Counted from the first letter of the stretch, positions 1-9,523 are shown. The stretch is DNA of 64,000 nt from Achromobacter xylosoxidans (GCF_014490035.1 NZ_CP061008.1:5270001-5334000); one strand, 5' to 3'. Program-made: numbers and translations. The notes: generated by a model from the letters alone, not told the origin.

Positions 1-427
1 CTCGGACCTGTTCGGCTCTGGCACCGGCACCTGGACCTTCGCGCCCAAGCTGACCCTGCCCATCTTCAACGCCGGGCGCAACAGCGCCAACCTGTCGCTG
101 GCGGAAACGCGCAAGGACATCGCGGTGGCCCAGTACGAGGGCAGCATCCAGCAGGCCTTCCGCGAAGTGGCCGACGCGCTGTCCGCGCGCGACACGCTGC
201 GCGCCCAGATCGACGCCCAGCGCAAGGTGCGCGACGCCGACCGCGACCGCCAGCGCCTGACCGAAAGGCGCTACGAGCGCGGCGTGGCGAGCTATCTGGA
301 AATGCTGGAAGCGCAACGCAGCCTGTTCGAATCCGAACAGGAGTTCATCCGGCTGCAGCAGCGCCGGCTGGTCAACGCGGTGGAGTTGTACAAGGCGCTG
401 GGCGGCTGGGAGCAGCCCGGATCCTGA
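1..427 (+). CDS. RND efflux outer-membrane factor (OprM/NodT family), C-terminal fragment
   Basis: The reading frame is open from base 2 of the window and ends at the TGA at 425-427, so only the last 141 or so residues are present. They show the second half of an outer-membrane efflux protein: the membrane-proximal segment ending in LPIFNAGRN, then a long coiled coil with the repeat-typical RYERGVASYLEMLEAQR and the closing VELYKALGGW. This is the TolC/OprM channel partner of an RND pump whose other genes must lie to the left. It ends four bases before the convergent regulator gene, and no obvious terminator separates them. Confidence 0.9.
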   Translation, partial: SDLFGSGTGTWTFAPKLTLPIFNAGRNSANLSLAETRKDIAVAQYEGSIQQAFREVADALSARDTLRAQIDAQRKVRDADRDRQRLTERRYERGVASYLEMLEAQRSLFESEQEFIRLQQRRLVNAVELYKALGGWEQPGS

Positions 428-431
428 CGGA

Positions 432-1088
432 TCAGTCAGCCTTGTCGATGCGGTAGGCGCAGCGGCGCGCGCCCGCGAGGATGTGCTCTTCGCGCCGCAC
501 CCGGACCTCTGCTCCGAGCACCTTATGGAAGAGTTCCAGCTCGCTGCGGCAAAAGCCCATACAGGCTTTGGCCGCGGAGCAGATCGGGCAGTGGTTCTCG
601 ATGAAGAGGAAGTCCGCGCCATCCTTGCGCAGCTCGGCCATGTAGCCTTCGGCGCAGCGGACTTCCACCAGCCGCTCCAGCCTTTCCTTCAGGCTGCGGG
701 CGCCCTGCATGGCCTGGCGATAGCCGTTGAGCATGGCGGTTTCGCGCGCCTGGATCAGTTTTTCGATGCCCTCTTCGCCGAACACCTGGCGCACGGCGCC
801 CAGCATCTGTACCGTCATTTCGGCATGCGTGTCCGGAAAGCGCCCGTTTCCGGCATCGGTCAGAAACCAGATCTGCGTGGGCCGGCCGCGGCCCGCGCTG
901 TGGCTTTCGGAATCCACCAGTCCTTCCGCATGCAAGCGCGTCATCTGCTGACGCACCGCCTCGGCCGTCACGTCCAAGGTCTTGGCAATGACGGCGACGG
1001 ATTGCGGGCCGCGCGTCTTCAGGGTCATGAGCACGCGGTCGGCGGGCTGATGCTCCCAGACCACGGGATGGGACGGACTGTCAGACAT
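432..1088 (-). CDS. ArsR/SufR-like winged-helix regulator with C-terminal cysteine cluster
   Basis: A 218-residue protein. Residues 10-80 form a winged helix (AVIAKTLDVTAEAVRQQMTRL as recognition region), and the C-terminal third carries five cysteines in a CPIC-x5-C-x3-C arrangement plus a last RRC. This layout is known from COG2345 regulators such as SufR, which bind an iron-sulfur cluster or metal; that this one does is inferred. The ATG at 1088 was chosen because the longer frame upstream has no conserved sequence. It is the last gene of the minus-strand RND operon, 53 bases after the outer-membrane gene, so a redox- or metal-linked feedback on efflux is plausible. It could equally be an independent gene. 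Confidence 0.75.
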   Translation of the reverse strand: MSDSPSHPVVWEHQPADRVLMTLKTRGPQSVAVIAKTLDVTAEAVRQQMTRLHAEGLVDSESHSAGRGRPTQIWFLTDAGNGRFPDTHAEMTVQMLGAVRQVFGEEGIEKLIQARETAMLNGYRQAMQGARSLKERLERLVEVRCAEGYMAELRKDGADFLFIENHCPICSAAKACMGFCRSELELFHKVLGAEVRVRREEHILAGARRCAYRIDKAD

Positions 1089-1141
1089 GAATGTGGAGTC
1101 TCCGGTTGTTTGCCTATGGTGCCATGAACCGCGGTTGCCAG

Positions 1142-2587
1142 TCAGCCGGAAGCCGCCTGCGGGTCGGCGGCCGGCGCTTCCCATCCGCCTCCCAGCGCCT
1201 TGTACAGCGTAATCAGGCGGGTATAGGACTCGGTTTCGGCCACGGCCACGGCGTCCTGGGCGCGCAAAAGCGTACGCTGCGCATCCAGCACCGTCAAATA
1301 CGGAGTGCTGCCTTCGCGGTAGCGCAGTTGCGCCAGTTCCGCCGCCCTGCCGCTGTGCGCGGCCGCCTGCGCCAGGCTGCCCAGGCGCTGCTGGGTCTGG
1401 CCGTATTCCGTCAGCGCCGATTCCAGTTCCTCGACCGCCCGCAGCACGGTCAGTTCATAGCTGGCGACGGCGCCGTCCGCGCGCGCCACCGCGCCGCGCT
1501 TGCGCGCCAGCGCCGTGGGCAGGTGGAAGGCAGGCCAGTTGGCCGTGGCCGCCACGCTGAACGCGCGGCTGGCCGATGAGCCGAAATCCGCGCCGCGCAG
1601 GGCGACAAAGCCCAGGAATCCGCCCAGGTCGATGCGCGGATACAGTTCGGCGGTCGCCACGCCCACGTCGGCGTTGGCAGCGGCCATGCCGCGCTCGGCC
1701 GCCAGCACGTCCGGGCGCCGCGACAGCAAGGCGCTCACGTCGCCGATCGGCAGGCGGGTGTCCAGGGGAGCCAGCGCCTTGCCCGCATCGAGCTCGCCCA
1801 GCTCCACCGGGCGCAGGCCCGCCAGCACGGCGATCCGGTACTGCGCCAGCCGCCGGGCCGCGATCTGCACCGGCACGCTGGCCTGCACGGTCTCCAGTTC
1901 GGCGCGCGCGCTGGCCAGGTCGCCTTCGTCGCCACGGCCAGCCGACACCATGGCCTGGATCACGCGCAGGCTGTCGCGCTGGCTCTGCAGGTTGGCGCGC
2001 GCCACGGCCAGGCGCTGTTCCGCGCCGCGCAGTTCGAAGTAGTTGCGCGCCACTTCGGCCGCCACCACGATGCGGGTCTGGGCCAGGTCCGCGGCCTGCG
2101 CCTCGCTGCGCGCGGCGGCGCCCTCGGCCGCCCGGCGCAGCCGGCCGAACAGGTCCAGCTCCCAGGTGGCGTCAAAGCCGGCCCGATAGCTTTCGGCCAG
2201 GTTGCGTTGACCCGCGACGCCTGCATTGGCCTGGGACAGGCTGCGCTCATAGCCGCCGCCCAGCGTGACCACGGGCAGCCGGTCCAGATCCTTCTCGTCC
2301 AGCACCGCGCGCGATTCGGCCAGGCGCGCCTGCGCCATGCGGATGTCGAGATTGCGGGACAGCGCCAGATCGATCAGCCGGTCCAGCTGCGGATCCTGCA
2401 ATTGCTTCCACCAGTCGCGCTGCAATTGATCGGTGGAGAACAGGGCCTGTTCAGGGCTGGCCAGCGCCACCGGCGCGGCCTGGGGCTTCTGGTAGTCGGG
2501 GCCGACGGCGCAGCCGGCGGTGGCCAGCGCGGCCAGCAGCACGGCCGCGCCGCGGCGCAAGCGCAGGGAAAGTTGTGGATGCTTCAT
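1142..2587 (-). CDS. RND efflux outer-membrane lipoprotein (NodT/OprM family)
   Basis: A 481-residue channel protein, full length for the family. It has a lipoprotein signal peptide with lipobox ATAGC (Cys-26) followed by AVGPDYQKP, which is typical of NodT-type factors. Two outer-membrane-efflux repeats follow, with paired motifs such as WELDLFGRLRR in the first half and TNWPAFHL-type strands in the second. It forms the trimeric exit duct for the pump encoded just upstream. The gap to the RND gene is 15 bases, so the genes are co-transcribed in the order adaptor, pump, channel. Substrates cannot be read from sequence. Confidence 0.93.
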   Translation of the reverse strand: MKHPQLSLRLRRGAAVLLAALATAGCAVGPDYQKPQAAPVALASPEQALFSTDQLQRDWWKQLQDPQLDRLIDLALSRNLDIRMAQARLAESRAVLDEKDLDRLPVVTLGGGYERSLSQANAGVAGQRNLAESYRAGFDATWELDLFGRLRRAAEGAAARSEAQAADLAQTRIVVAAEVARNYFELRGAEQRLAVARANLQSQRDSLRVIQAMVSAGRGDEGDLASARAELETVQASVPVQIAARRLAQYRIAVLAGLRPVELGELDAGKALAPLDTRLPIGDVSALLSRRPDVLAAERGMAAANADVGVATAELYPRIDLGGFLGFVALRGADFGSSASRAFSVAATANWPAFHLPTALARKRGAVARADGAVASYELTVLRAVEELESALTEYGQTQQRLGSLAQAAAHSGRAAELAQLRYREGSTPYLTVLDAQRTLLRAQDAVAVAETESYTRLITLYKALGGGWEAPAADPQAASG

Positions 2588-2602
2588 GATGGTTTCCTTC
2601 GG

Positions 2603-5600
2603 CTAAGCGGAGGCGGCGGGCGCCGCGGCGTCCTCGGCCTGGGCCAGCGCCAGTTCCCGGGCGCGCGGCGTGTCGTGCGCTGCGCGGTGGTCGCGGGCGA
2701 AGACGGTGTAGACGGTGGGCAGCACGAACAGCGTGAACAGCGTGCCCACCAGCAGGCCCACCACGATGACCAGGCCCAGGCTGTAGCGGCTGTGCGCGCC
2801 CGCGCCGCTGGCGAACAACAGCGGGATCAGGCCCATGACCATGGCGGCGGTCGTCATCAGGATGGGGCGCAGCCGGATGCGGGCGGCCTGCTCCATCGCG
2901 GTGCGCCGGTCCAGCCCGTGGCTGACCTGCATTTCATTGGCGAACTCCACCATCAGGATGCCGTGCTTGCTGATCAGGCCGATCAGCGTCACCAGCCCGA
3001 TCTGGGTGTAGATATTGATGGTGGCCATGCCCAGCGCCAGCGGTATCAGCGCGCCGCAGATCGACATGGGCACGCTCACCAGGATGATGAAGGGATCGCG
3101 CAGGCTCTCGTATTGCGCCGCCAGCACCAGGTAGATCACGATGATGGCGAAGATGAAGGTGATCATCAGCGCCGAGCCTTCCTGGCTGTACTGGCGCGCG
3201 TCCGACTGCCAGTCGTAGCTGAAGCCCGCGGGCAGGAACTTGGCCTGGTCGGTCAGGAACTGCACCGCATCGCCCATGGTGACACCCGGCATGGGAATGG
3301 CCTGGAAGGTGGCCGCGTTGAGCTGATTGAACTGGGTCAGCTTGTTGGGCTCCACGCCCATGGACACGGTCACGAGGTTGGACAGCGGTACCTGGGCGCC
3401 GCTGGCGCTCTTGACGTAGTAGCGCGCCAGCGACTCCGGCGAGATGCGCTGCTCGCGCAGGCTCTGCGGAATGACGTCATAGGAACGGCCGTCCATGCCG
3501 AAGCGGTTCACGTAGTTCTCGCCCACCAGCACGGCCAGCGTGTCGCCGATGGCCTTCATGGTGACGCCCAGGCTGTTGGCCTTGGCGCGGTCCACCTTCA
3601 GCTGTACCACCGGGTTGTTGTAGTCCAGGTCGCTGTCGACCACCATGAACAGGCCGCTCTCGCGCGCCGCCTTCTTCAAGCCCTCCATGGCCTCGTAGAC
3701 CACCGGATAGTCGGACGCGCTCATGATGACCATCTGCACCGGCAGCCCGCCGGTCGATCCCGGCAGCGACGGCAGCTGGAAGGCGAAGATGTTGCTGCCC
3801 TCGACCTGGTTCACCATGGCCTGCATGTCGGCCTGGATCTGGTCGGCCGAACGGTGGCGCTTATCCCAGGGCACGAAGTCCACGCCGCCGATGCTGTTGG
3901 AGACGCCGTCGGAGCCGTTGATCAGCCAGCGCCCCTGCTGTTCGGGCAGGGTCTTCATGACGTCGTCCCACTTGCGGCCGAACTTCTCCACGTAGTCGAT
4001 GTTGGCGTGCTGCGGCGACTTGATCGCCGTCAGCACGGTGGACTGGTCCTCCACCGGCGCCAGCTCGCGCTGCGCCGCGTTGTAGAGGAACGGCAGGCTG
4101 GCCAGCACCGCCACGGCGATCAGCCCGGTCACCCAGCGATGATGCAGCGAGACGTCCAGCACGCGGCCATAGGCGTCGCCCAGGCGTCCGAAGAAATGCT
4201 CGGCGCGGCGCGCCATCCAGCCCTCGGAAACGCGGCTGTCCAGCAGGAACGAACTCATCACCGGCGACAAGGTCAGCGCGATAACGCCCGACACCACCAC
4301 CGATCCCGCCAGGGTGAAGGCGAACTCCTTGAAGAGCGAACCGGTAAGCCCGCCCATCAGCCCGATGGGCGCGTAGACCGCCGCCAGCGTAATGGTCATG
4401 GCGATCACCGGCCCCGCCACTTCGCGCGCGCCGATGAGCGCCGCGCGCACCGGCGACTTGCCCTCTTCGATGTGGCGGTGCACGTTTTCCACCACCACGA
4501 TGGCGTCGTCCACCACCAGGCCGATGGCCAGCACCATGGCCAGCAAGGTCAACAGGTTCACGCTGAAGCCGAACAGCGCCATGATGGCCGCCCCGCCCAG
4601 CATGGACAGCGGAATGGTCAATACCGGAATCAGCACGGCGCGCAAGGACCCCAGGCACAGGAAGATCACCACCACCACGATGGCGACGGCCTCGATCAGC
4701 GTGCGCACCACGCCGTCGATCGAGGCGCTGATGAAGCGGGCCAGCTCGAACGGCACCTGCACGCTGGTGCCGGGCGGCAGGTTCTGCTTGATGTTGGGCA
4801 GCAGCTCGTTCAGGCGCTTGACGATCACCAGCGGATTGCCCACCGGCGTGGCGTTCAGGCCGAAGTACACCGCCGGCTCGCCGTCCATCAGGCCGCTGGA
4901 ATCGGTGGACGCGGCGCCCAGTTCCACCGTGGCCACGTCGCCCAGGCGCACGATCGCGTCGCCCTCGCGCTTGACCACCATGTCGCGGAATTCCGCGACG
5001 TTGACCAGGTCCGTGTTGACCTGGATGTTGGAGACCACGTACAGGCCCTTGGCCTGTCCCGGCGCTGCCTGCACGTTGTTGTCGCGCAGCGCGTCGGCCA
5101 GCTCGCCCGCGGAAATGCCGCGCGCCGCCATCCGGTTCGGGTCCAGCCACACCCGCATCGCCAGTTTCTGTCCGCCGTAGAGCTCCACGCTGGCCACGCC
5201 GTCGATGGACGAGAGCTGCGGCTGCACCACGCGCGACAGATAGTCGGTCAATGACGCCAGCGACAAGGTGCTGCTGGAAAAGCCCACATAGGCCACGGCG
5301 GTCGCCTCACCGGCGGACTTGACCAGCACAGGGTCGTACACGTCCTGCGGCAGGCGGTACTTGACCTCGTTGACCTTGGCCATCACCTCGGTCATGGCCT
5401 TGTTGGAATCGGCGTTCAGCTTCATCCGCACCGTGATCACGCTGCGGCCTTGGGTGGAGGAAGACGACAGGTAGTCGATGCCTTCCACCGTGGCCACGGA
5501 CTGCGCGATGGGCTGGGTGACGAAGCCCTGCATGAGATCGGGCGAAGCGCCCGGATACTGGGTGGTGATGGTGATGGTGGTGCTTTCGGTCAGCGGATAC

Positions 5601-5707
5601 TGCCGCACCGGCAGGCCGCTCAGGGCCTTGATGCCCAGCAGCAGGATCAGCGTGCTGACCACCAGCGCCAGCACCGGCCGGCGTACGAAGAGATCGGTGA
5701 ATTTCAT
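2603..5707 (-). CDS. RND efflux pump permease, HAE-1 family, MexI-like
   Basis: A 1034-residue inner-membrane proton-drug antiporter with the usual length and order of the family: TM1 with FVRRPVLALV, a large periplasmic porter loop, TM2-6 including the proton-relay pair in LVVDDAIVVVEN, a second periplasmic loop and TM8-12. The N-terminus (SGLPVRQYPLTES, MQGFVTQPIAQ) resembles MexI/MexW-type pumps more than MexB. It lies between its adaptor (16-base gap) and its channel (15-base gap). Multidrug export is the family role; the actual substrates are unknown. Confidence 0.94.
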   Translation of the reverse strand: MKFTDLFVRRPVLALVVSTLILLLGIKALSGLPVRQYPLTESTTITITTQYPGASPDLMQGFVTQPIAQSVATVEGIDYLSSSSTQGRSVITVRMKLNADSNKAMTEVMAKVNEVKYRLPQDVYDPVLVKSAGEATAVAYVGFSSSTLSLASLTDYLSRVVQPQLSSIDGVASVELYGGQKLAMRVWLDPNRMAARGISAGELADALRDNNVQAAPGQAKGLYVVSNIQVNTDLVNVAEFRDMVVKREGDAIVRLGDVATVELGAASTDSSGLMDGEPAVYFGLNATPVGNPLVIVKRLNELLPNIKQNLPPGTSVQVPFELARFISASIDGVVRTLIEAVAIVVVVIFLCLGSLRAVLIPVLTIPLSMLGGAAIMALFGFSVNLLTLLAMVLAIGLVVDDAIVVVENVHRHIEEGKSPVRAALIGAREVAGPVIAMTITLAAVYAPIGLMGGLTGSLFKEFAFTLAGSVVVSGVIALTLSPVMSSFLLDSRVSEGWMARRAEHFFGRLGDAYGRVLDVSLHHRWVTGLIAVAVLASLPFLYNAAQRELAPVEDQSTVLTAIKSPQHANIDYVEKFGRKWDDVMKTLPEQQGRWLINGSDGVSNSIGGVDFVPWDKRHRSADQIQADMQAMVNQVEGSNIFAFQLPSLPGSTGGLPVQMVIMSASDYPVVYEAMEGLKKAARESGLFMVVDSDLDYNNPVVQLKVDRAKANSLGVTMKAIGDTLAVLVGENYVNRFGMDGRSYDVIPQSLREQRISPESLARYYVKSASGAQVPLSNLVTVSMGVEPNKLTQFNQLNAATFQAIPMPGVTMGDAVQFLTDQAKFLPAGFSYDWQSDARQYSQEGSALMITFIFAIIVIYLVLAAQYESLRDPFIILVSVPMSICGALIPLALGMATINIYTQIGLVTLIGLISKHGILMVEFANEMQVSHGLDRRTAMEQAARIRLRPILMTTAAMVMGLIPLLFASGAGAHSRYSLGLVIVVGLLVGTLFTLFVLPTVYTVFARDHRAAHDTPRARELALAQAEDAAAPAASA

Positions 5708-5723
5708 GTTCTGCTCCGCGCCC

Positions 5724-6851
5724 TCACCGGACTTGCGCCACGGTCTGCTGCGCGGCGTCCAGCGCCACGGTGTCCTGGGCGCTGACCTCGACCGCCGCGC
5801 CGTTGTGCAGGCGCAGCTGGCCCGAGGTCACGACCTGGTCGCCCGCCTGCAGGCCTTCGGTCACGACCACGCGGCCGCGCACGCGCTCGGCCGTCTTCAC
5901 GTAGGCCTGCCGGACCGTCGTGCCGGTGGACGCCTCGCCCGCCTTGGGCGGGTTCAGCACGTAGACGGAATCGCCATAGGCGCTGTAGCTGACCGCAGTT
6001 TCCGGCACGGTGATCACGCCGGGGCGCGCCGGCAGGCCGATCTGGCCCTGGGCGTACATGCCGGCCGCGAGCGCGCGGTCGGCGTTGGGCAGGGTCGCCT
6101 GCACGCGCACGGTGCGCGATCCCGCATCCACCTGCGGCTCCACGGTGCTGATCTGGCCTTCGAAGACGCGGCCCGCATGGGCGTCGACAGTCACCGCCAC
6201 CGGCAGGCCCGCGCGCAACGCACCCATGGCCTGCTCGGGCAGGGTGATGTTGGCATACATGGCGGAAGCGTCGGTCAGCGATACCAGCGGATCGCCGGCG
6301 CGGGCGAATTGCCCCAGGTTCACGCGGCGCACGCCCAGCACGCCGTCAAACGGCGCCTTGACGCGCTTTTGCTCGATCAGCGCCTGCACCCGCTTGATGT
6401 CGCCCGCGGCCTGGTCGTAGTCGGCCTGCGCCTGGTCCAGCTGTTCGCGCGTGGCGGCCTGCTGCGGCAGCAGGCGGCGGGTGCGATCCAGCAAGGCGCG
6501 CGCATTGCGCGCCTGGGCCTGCAAGCGGGCCAGTTCGCCCTGCTCGGGCGCGTCGTTCAACTGCACCAGCAACTGGCCGGCCTGGACCTGCGCGCCCGAG
6601 GCGAACAGGATACGGTCGACCCGGCCGTCCACTTCGGCCGCGACCTGCACCTGGCGCGCGGCCTCCAGCGAGCCGATGCCGCTCAGCGTGACCGGGAAGT
6701 CCGCCTGCCGCGCGGCGGCCACCGCGACCTTGGCCGGCGCCATGGCCCAGCCGCCCTTTTGCTGCGCGCCGCCGTACTTCCAGTACAGCCCGCCGCCCGC
6801 CAGCGCCAGCGCCACGACCCCGGCCGCCCACGCTCCTGATTTCGCCTTCAT
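5724..6851 (-). CDS. RND efflux periplasmic adaptor (membrane fusion protein)
   Basis: A 375-residue adaptor that begins with a single membrane anchor (GVVALALAGGGLYWKYG). The biotinyl-lipoyl halves are visible as RQVQVAAEVDGRVDRILFASGAQV and RVKAPFDGVLGVRRVN, flanking an alpha-helical hairpin (residues about 95-160), and a beta-barrel domain follows. It links the inner-membrane pump to the outer-membrane channel. The ATG at 6851 places the signal anchor correctly; the 29-residue upstream extension is not conserved-looking. It is the first gene of the operon adaptor-pump-channel-regulator. There is no lipobox, so it is membrane-anchored rather than lipidated. Confidence 0.92.
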   Translation of the reverse strand: MKAKSGAWAAGVVALALAGGGLYWKYGGAQQKGGWAMAPAKVAVAAARQADFPVTLSGIGSLEAARQVQVAAEVDGRVDRILFASGAQVQAGQLLVQLNDAPEQGELARLQAQARNARALLDRTRRLLPQQAATREQLDQAQADYDQAAGDIKRVQALIEQKRVKAPFDGVLGVRRVNLGQFARAGDPLVSLTDASAMYANITLPEQAMGALRAGLPVAVTVDAHAGRVFEGQISTVEPQVDAGSRTVRVQATLPNADRALAAGMYAQGQIGLPARPGVITVPETAVSYSAYGDSVYVLNPPKAGEASTGTTVRQAYVKTAERVRGRVVVTEGLQAGDQVVTSGQLRLHNGAAVEVSAQDTVALDAAQQTVAQVR

Positions 6852-6885
6852 GATTGACTCGCTATTTATCAAAGAATGTTCTTGG

Positions 6886-6914
6886 ATAATCCACGATATC
6901 GGGCATTTCGTCAA
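6886..6914 (-). promoter_or_regulatory. Candidate sigma-70 promoter of the RND operon
   Basis: On the minus strand a TTGACG box (plus-strand 6909-6914) and GATTAT (6886-6891) are separated by exactly 17 bases, 35 bases upstream of the adaptor start. Just downstream, at 6872-6883, lies the imperfect dyad AAGAATGTTCTT, which could be an operator. Confidence 0.45.
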
Positions 6915-6983
6915 AAGGGTTAATCCAATCCCCGGCATAGCGGCGGACTATGGCGTGCAAGCCCCTGCGGGGCGTGTGGGCAT

Positions 6984-7008
6984 AAAAAAACCGCCAGCAA
7001 GCTGGCGG
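6984..7008 (-). terminator. Rho-independent terminator after the choline transporter gene
   Basis: CCGCCAGC and GCTGGCGG (6991-6998 and 7001-7008) form an 8-base-pair stem. Read on the minus strand it is followed by seven T residues (plus-strand A run 6984-6990). It sits 20 bases after the betT stop and separates it from the efflux operon on the same strand. Confidence 0.88.
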
Positions 7009-7028
7009 TTTCGCGGGGTACGGCGCGG

Positions 7029-8999
7029 CTAGGTCCGCACCATGTGCAGATAGTGGCGGTGGCGTTCGTACTGGTCCAGGATGTCGCCGATAACGGCATC
7101 GCGGCTCCAGCCCATGATGTCGTAATCCTGCCCCCCTTCACGCAGGTGGACCTCGGCGCGGAAGTACTTGCGCTCTTCCTCATCGGCCGCTTCCTCGGGC
7201 GTGAGGCTGGGGCGTACGAAGGCCTCCGGCTGCACGGCGTAGGAGAAGTCCAGGTGTTCGCCATGGGAGACTTCCATGATCACGCCCTCATCGTTGCCGT
7301 GTTCGCGCACTTCCACTTGATAGCCCTGCTTGCGCAGTTCATCCGCCACGTCTTCCAATGCGGGGCGCACCACGTCGCCGATGAAGCGCTGCACATGGGC
7401 GCGGCGCGGCATCATGACCATGTTGCGCAGCCGCCGCTCCCAAGACTGTCCGCCGCGCGCCGGGCGCGACAGCGTCAGCGACTGATAGCGGATGCCGCGC
7501 TTGGTCGCGTCCAGCTTGAGCGCCTTGAACAGGCCCCACAGCGACAGCAGCAAAATGATGGAGAAAGGCAGCGCGCTGGCGATGGTAGCGGTCTGCAACG
7601 CTGTCAGGCCGTCGGCCAGCAGCAGCGCGATCGCCACCGCCCCCATCAGCACCGACCAGAAGATGCGTTGCCACACGGGCGTGCGGTCCGAGCCGCCGGA
7701 AGCCAGCAGGTCGACCACCAGCGCGCCCGAGTCGGCCGAGGTGACGAAGAACACCGCCACCATCGCGATGGCGACGACGGACAGCACCCCGCTCCAGGGC
7801 AATTGTTCCAGGAAGGCGAACAGCGCAAGGGAAGAATCGGCCTGCACCACTTCCGCCAGGCCCTGCACCTTGTCGACCAGGATCATGTGGATGGCGGTAT
7901 CGCCGAACACCGTCATCCAGAACAGCGTGAAGCCGGCCGGCACCAGCAGCACGCCGGTGACGAATTCGCGGATGGTGCGGCCGCGCGAAATGCGCGCGAT
8001 GAACAGGCCCACGAAGGGCGACCAGGCAATCCACCAGCCCCAGTAGAACAGCGTCCAGCCGCCGATCCAGTCGGTCGGTTCATAGGCGTAGAGGTTGAAG
8101 GTCTTGTTGACGATATCGGACAGGTAAGCGCCCGTGTTCTGCACGAAGGTCTGGAACAGGAACACCGTGGGGCCGACCACCAGCACGAACAGCAGCAGCA
8201 CCGCCGCCAGCACCAGATTGGTCTCGGACAGGATGCGGATGCCCTTGTCCAGGCCGCTGGCCACCGACAGGGTCGCCAGACCGCAGGTGACGATGACCAG
8301 GATGATCTGCGTGGTCACGCCCACCGGAATGCCGAACAGGTGGTTCAGGCCGCTGTTGATCTGCGCCACGCCCAGGCCCAGCGAAGTGGCCACGCCCAGC
8401 ACCGTGCCGATGATGGCGAAGATGTCGACCGCATGCCCGATAGGCCCGTGGATGCGGTTGCCGATCAGCGGATACAGCGCCGAACGCAAGGTCAGCGGCA
8501 GCCCGTGCCGATAGCTGAAGAAAGCCAGAATCAGCGCCACCACCGCGTAGATGGCCCAGGCATGCAGCCCCCAGTGGAAGAACGTGATCTTCATGGATTC
8601 GCGCGCCGCGAGGGCGGTGCCGCCTTCGCCCACCGGCGGCGCGATGAAGTGCATCACGGGCTCGGCCACGCCGAAGAACATCAGGCCGATCCCCATGCCC
8701 GCGGAGAACAGCATCGCAAACCAGGTGAAGTTGCGGTAATCGGGTTCGCTGTGGTCGGGCCCCAGCTTGATGTCGCCGTACCGGCTGACCGCCAGGAACA
8801 CCACCGCAATCAGGATGATGGCCACAACCAGGATGTAGAACCAGCTGGCGTTGCCCAGGATCCAGCCCTGCATGGACTCGAACAGGCCTTGCGCGACCTT
8901 GGGCGCCAGGATCGCGAATCCCACCAGCAGCAGCGTGAACACGGCCGCCGGAAAAAACACGGGACGATTGATGGTGGATGGTCGGGTTTCTGAAGTCAT
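7029..8999 (-). CDS. betT: BCCT-family choline/betaine transporter, BetT-like
   Basis: A 656-residue secondary transporter of the betaine-choline-carnitine family with twelve predicted membrane segments. The glycine-rich FSAGMGIGLMFFGVAEP segment (near residue 100) and the tryptophan-rich W-x-LFYWGWWIAWSPFVG stretch are the substrate-site signatures of the family. A hydrophilic C-terminal domain of about 150 residues (ending ILDQYERHRHYLHMVRT) is typical of BetT and has an osmosensory role there. Uptake of choline or glycine betaine is therefore likely. No betIBA genes are adjacent, so assignment to choline rather than betaine rests on the C-terminal tail. It is monocistronic, with its own terminator. 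Confidence 0.88.
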   Translation of the reverse strand: MTSETRPSTINRPVFFPAAVFTLLLVGFAILAPKVAQGLFESMQGWILGNASWFYILVVAIILIAVVFLAVSRYGDIKLGPDHSEPDYRNFTWFAMLFSAGMGIGLMFFGVAEPVMHFIAPPVGEGGTALAARESMKITFFHWGLHAWAIYAVVALILAFFSYRHGLPLTLRSALYPLIGNRIHGPIGHAVDIFAIIGTVLGVATSLGLGVAQINSGLNHLFGIPVGVTTQIILVIVTCGLATLSVASGLDKGIRILSETNLVLAAVLLLFVLVVGPTVFLFQTFVQNTGAYLSDIVNKTFNLYAYEPTDWIGGWTLFYWGWWIAWSPFVGLFIARISRGRTIREFVTGVLLVPAGFTLFWMTVFGDTAIHMILVDKVQGLAEVVQADSSLALFAFLEQLPWSGVLSVVAIAMVAVFFVTSADSGALVVDLLASGGSDRTPVWQRIFWSVLMGAVAIALLLADGLTALQTATIASALPFSIILLLSLWGLFKALKLDATKRGIRYQSLTLSRPARGGQSWERRLRNMVMMPRRAHVQRFIGDVVRPALEDVADELRKQGYQVEVREHGNDEGVIMEVSHGEHLDFSYAVQPEAFVRPSLTPEEAADEEERKYFRAEVHLREGGQDYDIMGWSRDAVIGDILDQYERHRHYLHMVRT

Positions 9000-9080
9000 G
9001 CTGCCGCTCCTTTCGCCCGAGGGTTGGAAATTCCAGCGCGCGTCCCCCTCAGTCCGGCGCGCGCCGCAAGTATTACTATC

Positions 9081-9095
9081 ACGGCCTAAGGCCGT
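9081..9095. promoter_or_regulatory. Perfect short palindrome between betT and the VOC gene
   Basis: ACGGCCT-A-AGGCCGT is a 15-base dyad with one central base. It lies in the only intergenic space between the two divergent genes (starts at 8999 and 9143). It may be an operator, or a hairpin in the VOC-gene leader; no matching regulator is identifiable. Confidence 0.35.
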
Positions 9096-9142
9096 CTGAC
9101 AATCAGTAACCTCAAGCCGGGCCGGCCAGAGGAGAGATATCC

Positions 9143-9523
9143 ATGATCGATCACCTGGACCATCTGGTCCTGACCTGCACCGACCCCGCCGCCACGGTGG
9201 ACTTCTATACCCGGATCCTGGGCATGCGCCTGGAGACCTTCGGAGAGAACCGCCAGGCGCTGCGCTTCGGCAACCAGAAGATCAACCTGCACGTGCGCGG
9301 CCATGAGTTCGAACCCAAGGCCCACCTGCCCGTGCCGGGCGCGCTGGACCTGTGCTTCATCGCCGACCGTCCGCTGGAAGAGGTGATCGCGCATCTGAAC
9401 CGCGAAGGCGCCCGGATCATCGAAGGCCCGGTGCCGCGCACCGGCGCGACCGGCAAGATCCGCTCGGTCTACCTGCGGGATCCGGACCTGAACCTCATCG
9501 AAATCTCGGAATTGCTGGCCTGA
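9143..9523 (+). CDS. VOC-superfamily protein (glyoxalase/bleomycin-resistance fold)
   Basis: A 126-residue single-domain vicinal-oxygen-chelate protein. The paired beta-alpha-beta-beta-beta modules are visible: DHLDHLVLTCTDPAATVDFYTRILGM at the start and YLRDPDLNLIEIS at the end, with His-6, His-50-region and Glu near the C-terminus positioned as possible metal ligands. Such proteins are lyases, dioxygenases or resistance proteins, and the substrate cannot be told. A good Shine-Dalgarno (GAGGAGAG) precedes the ATG. It converges with the TetR gene across a small hairpin. Confidence 0.82.
   Translation: MIDHLDHLVLTCTDPAATVDFYTRILGMRLETFGENRQALRFGNQKINLHVRGHEFEPKAHLPVPGALDLCFIADRPLEEVIAHLNREGARIIEGPVPRTGATGKIRSVYLRDPDLNLIEISELLA

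Noticed and set aside
2207..5254. A 1015-codon open frame on the plus strand opposite the RND pump gene
   Set aside because: Its product is rich in His, Gln, Arg and Ala with no domain, and it is the antisense shadow of a clear pump gene in GC-rich DNA.
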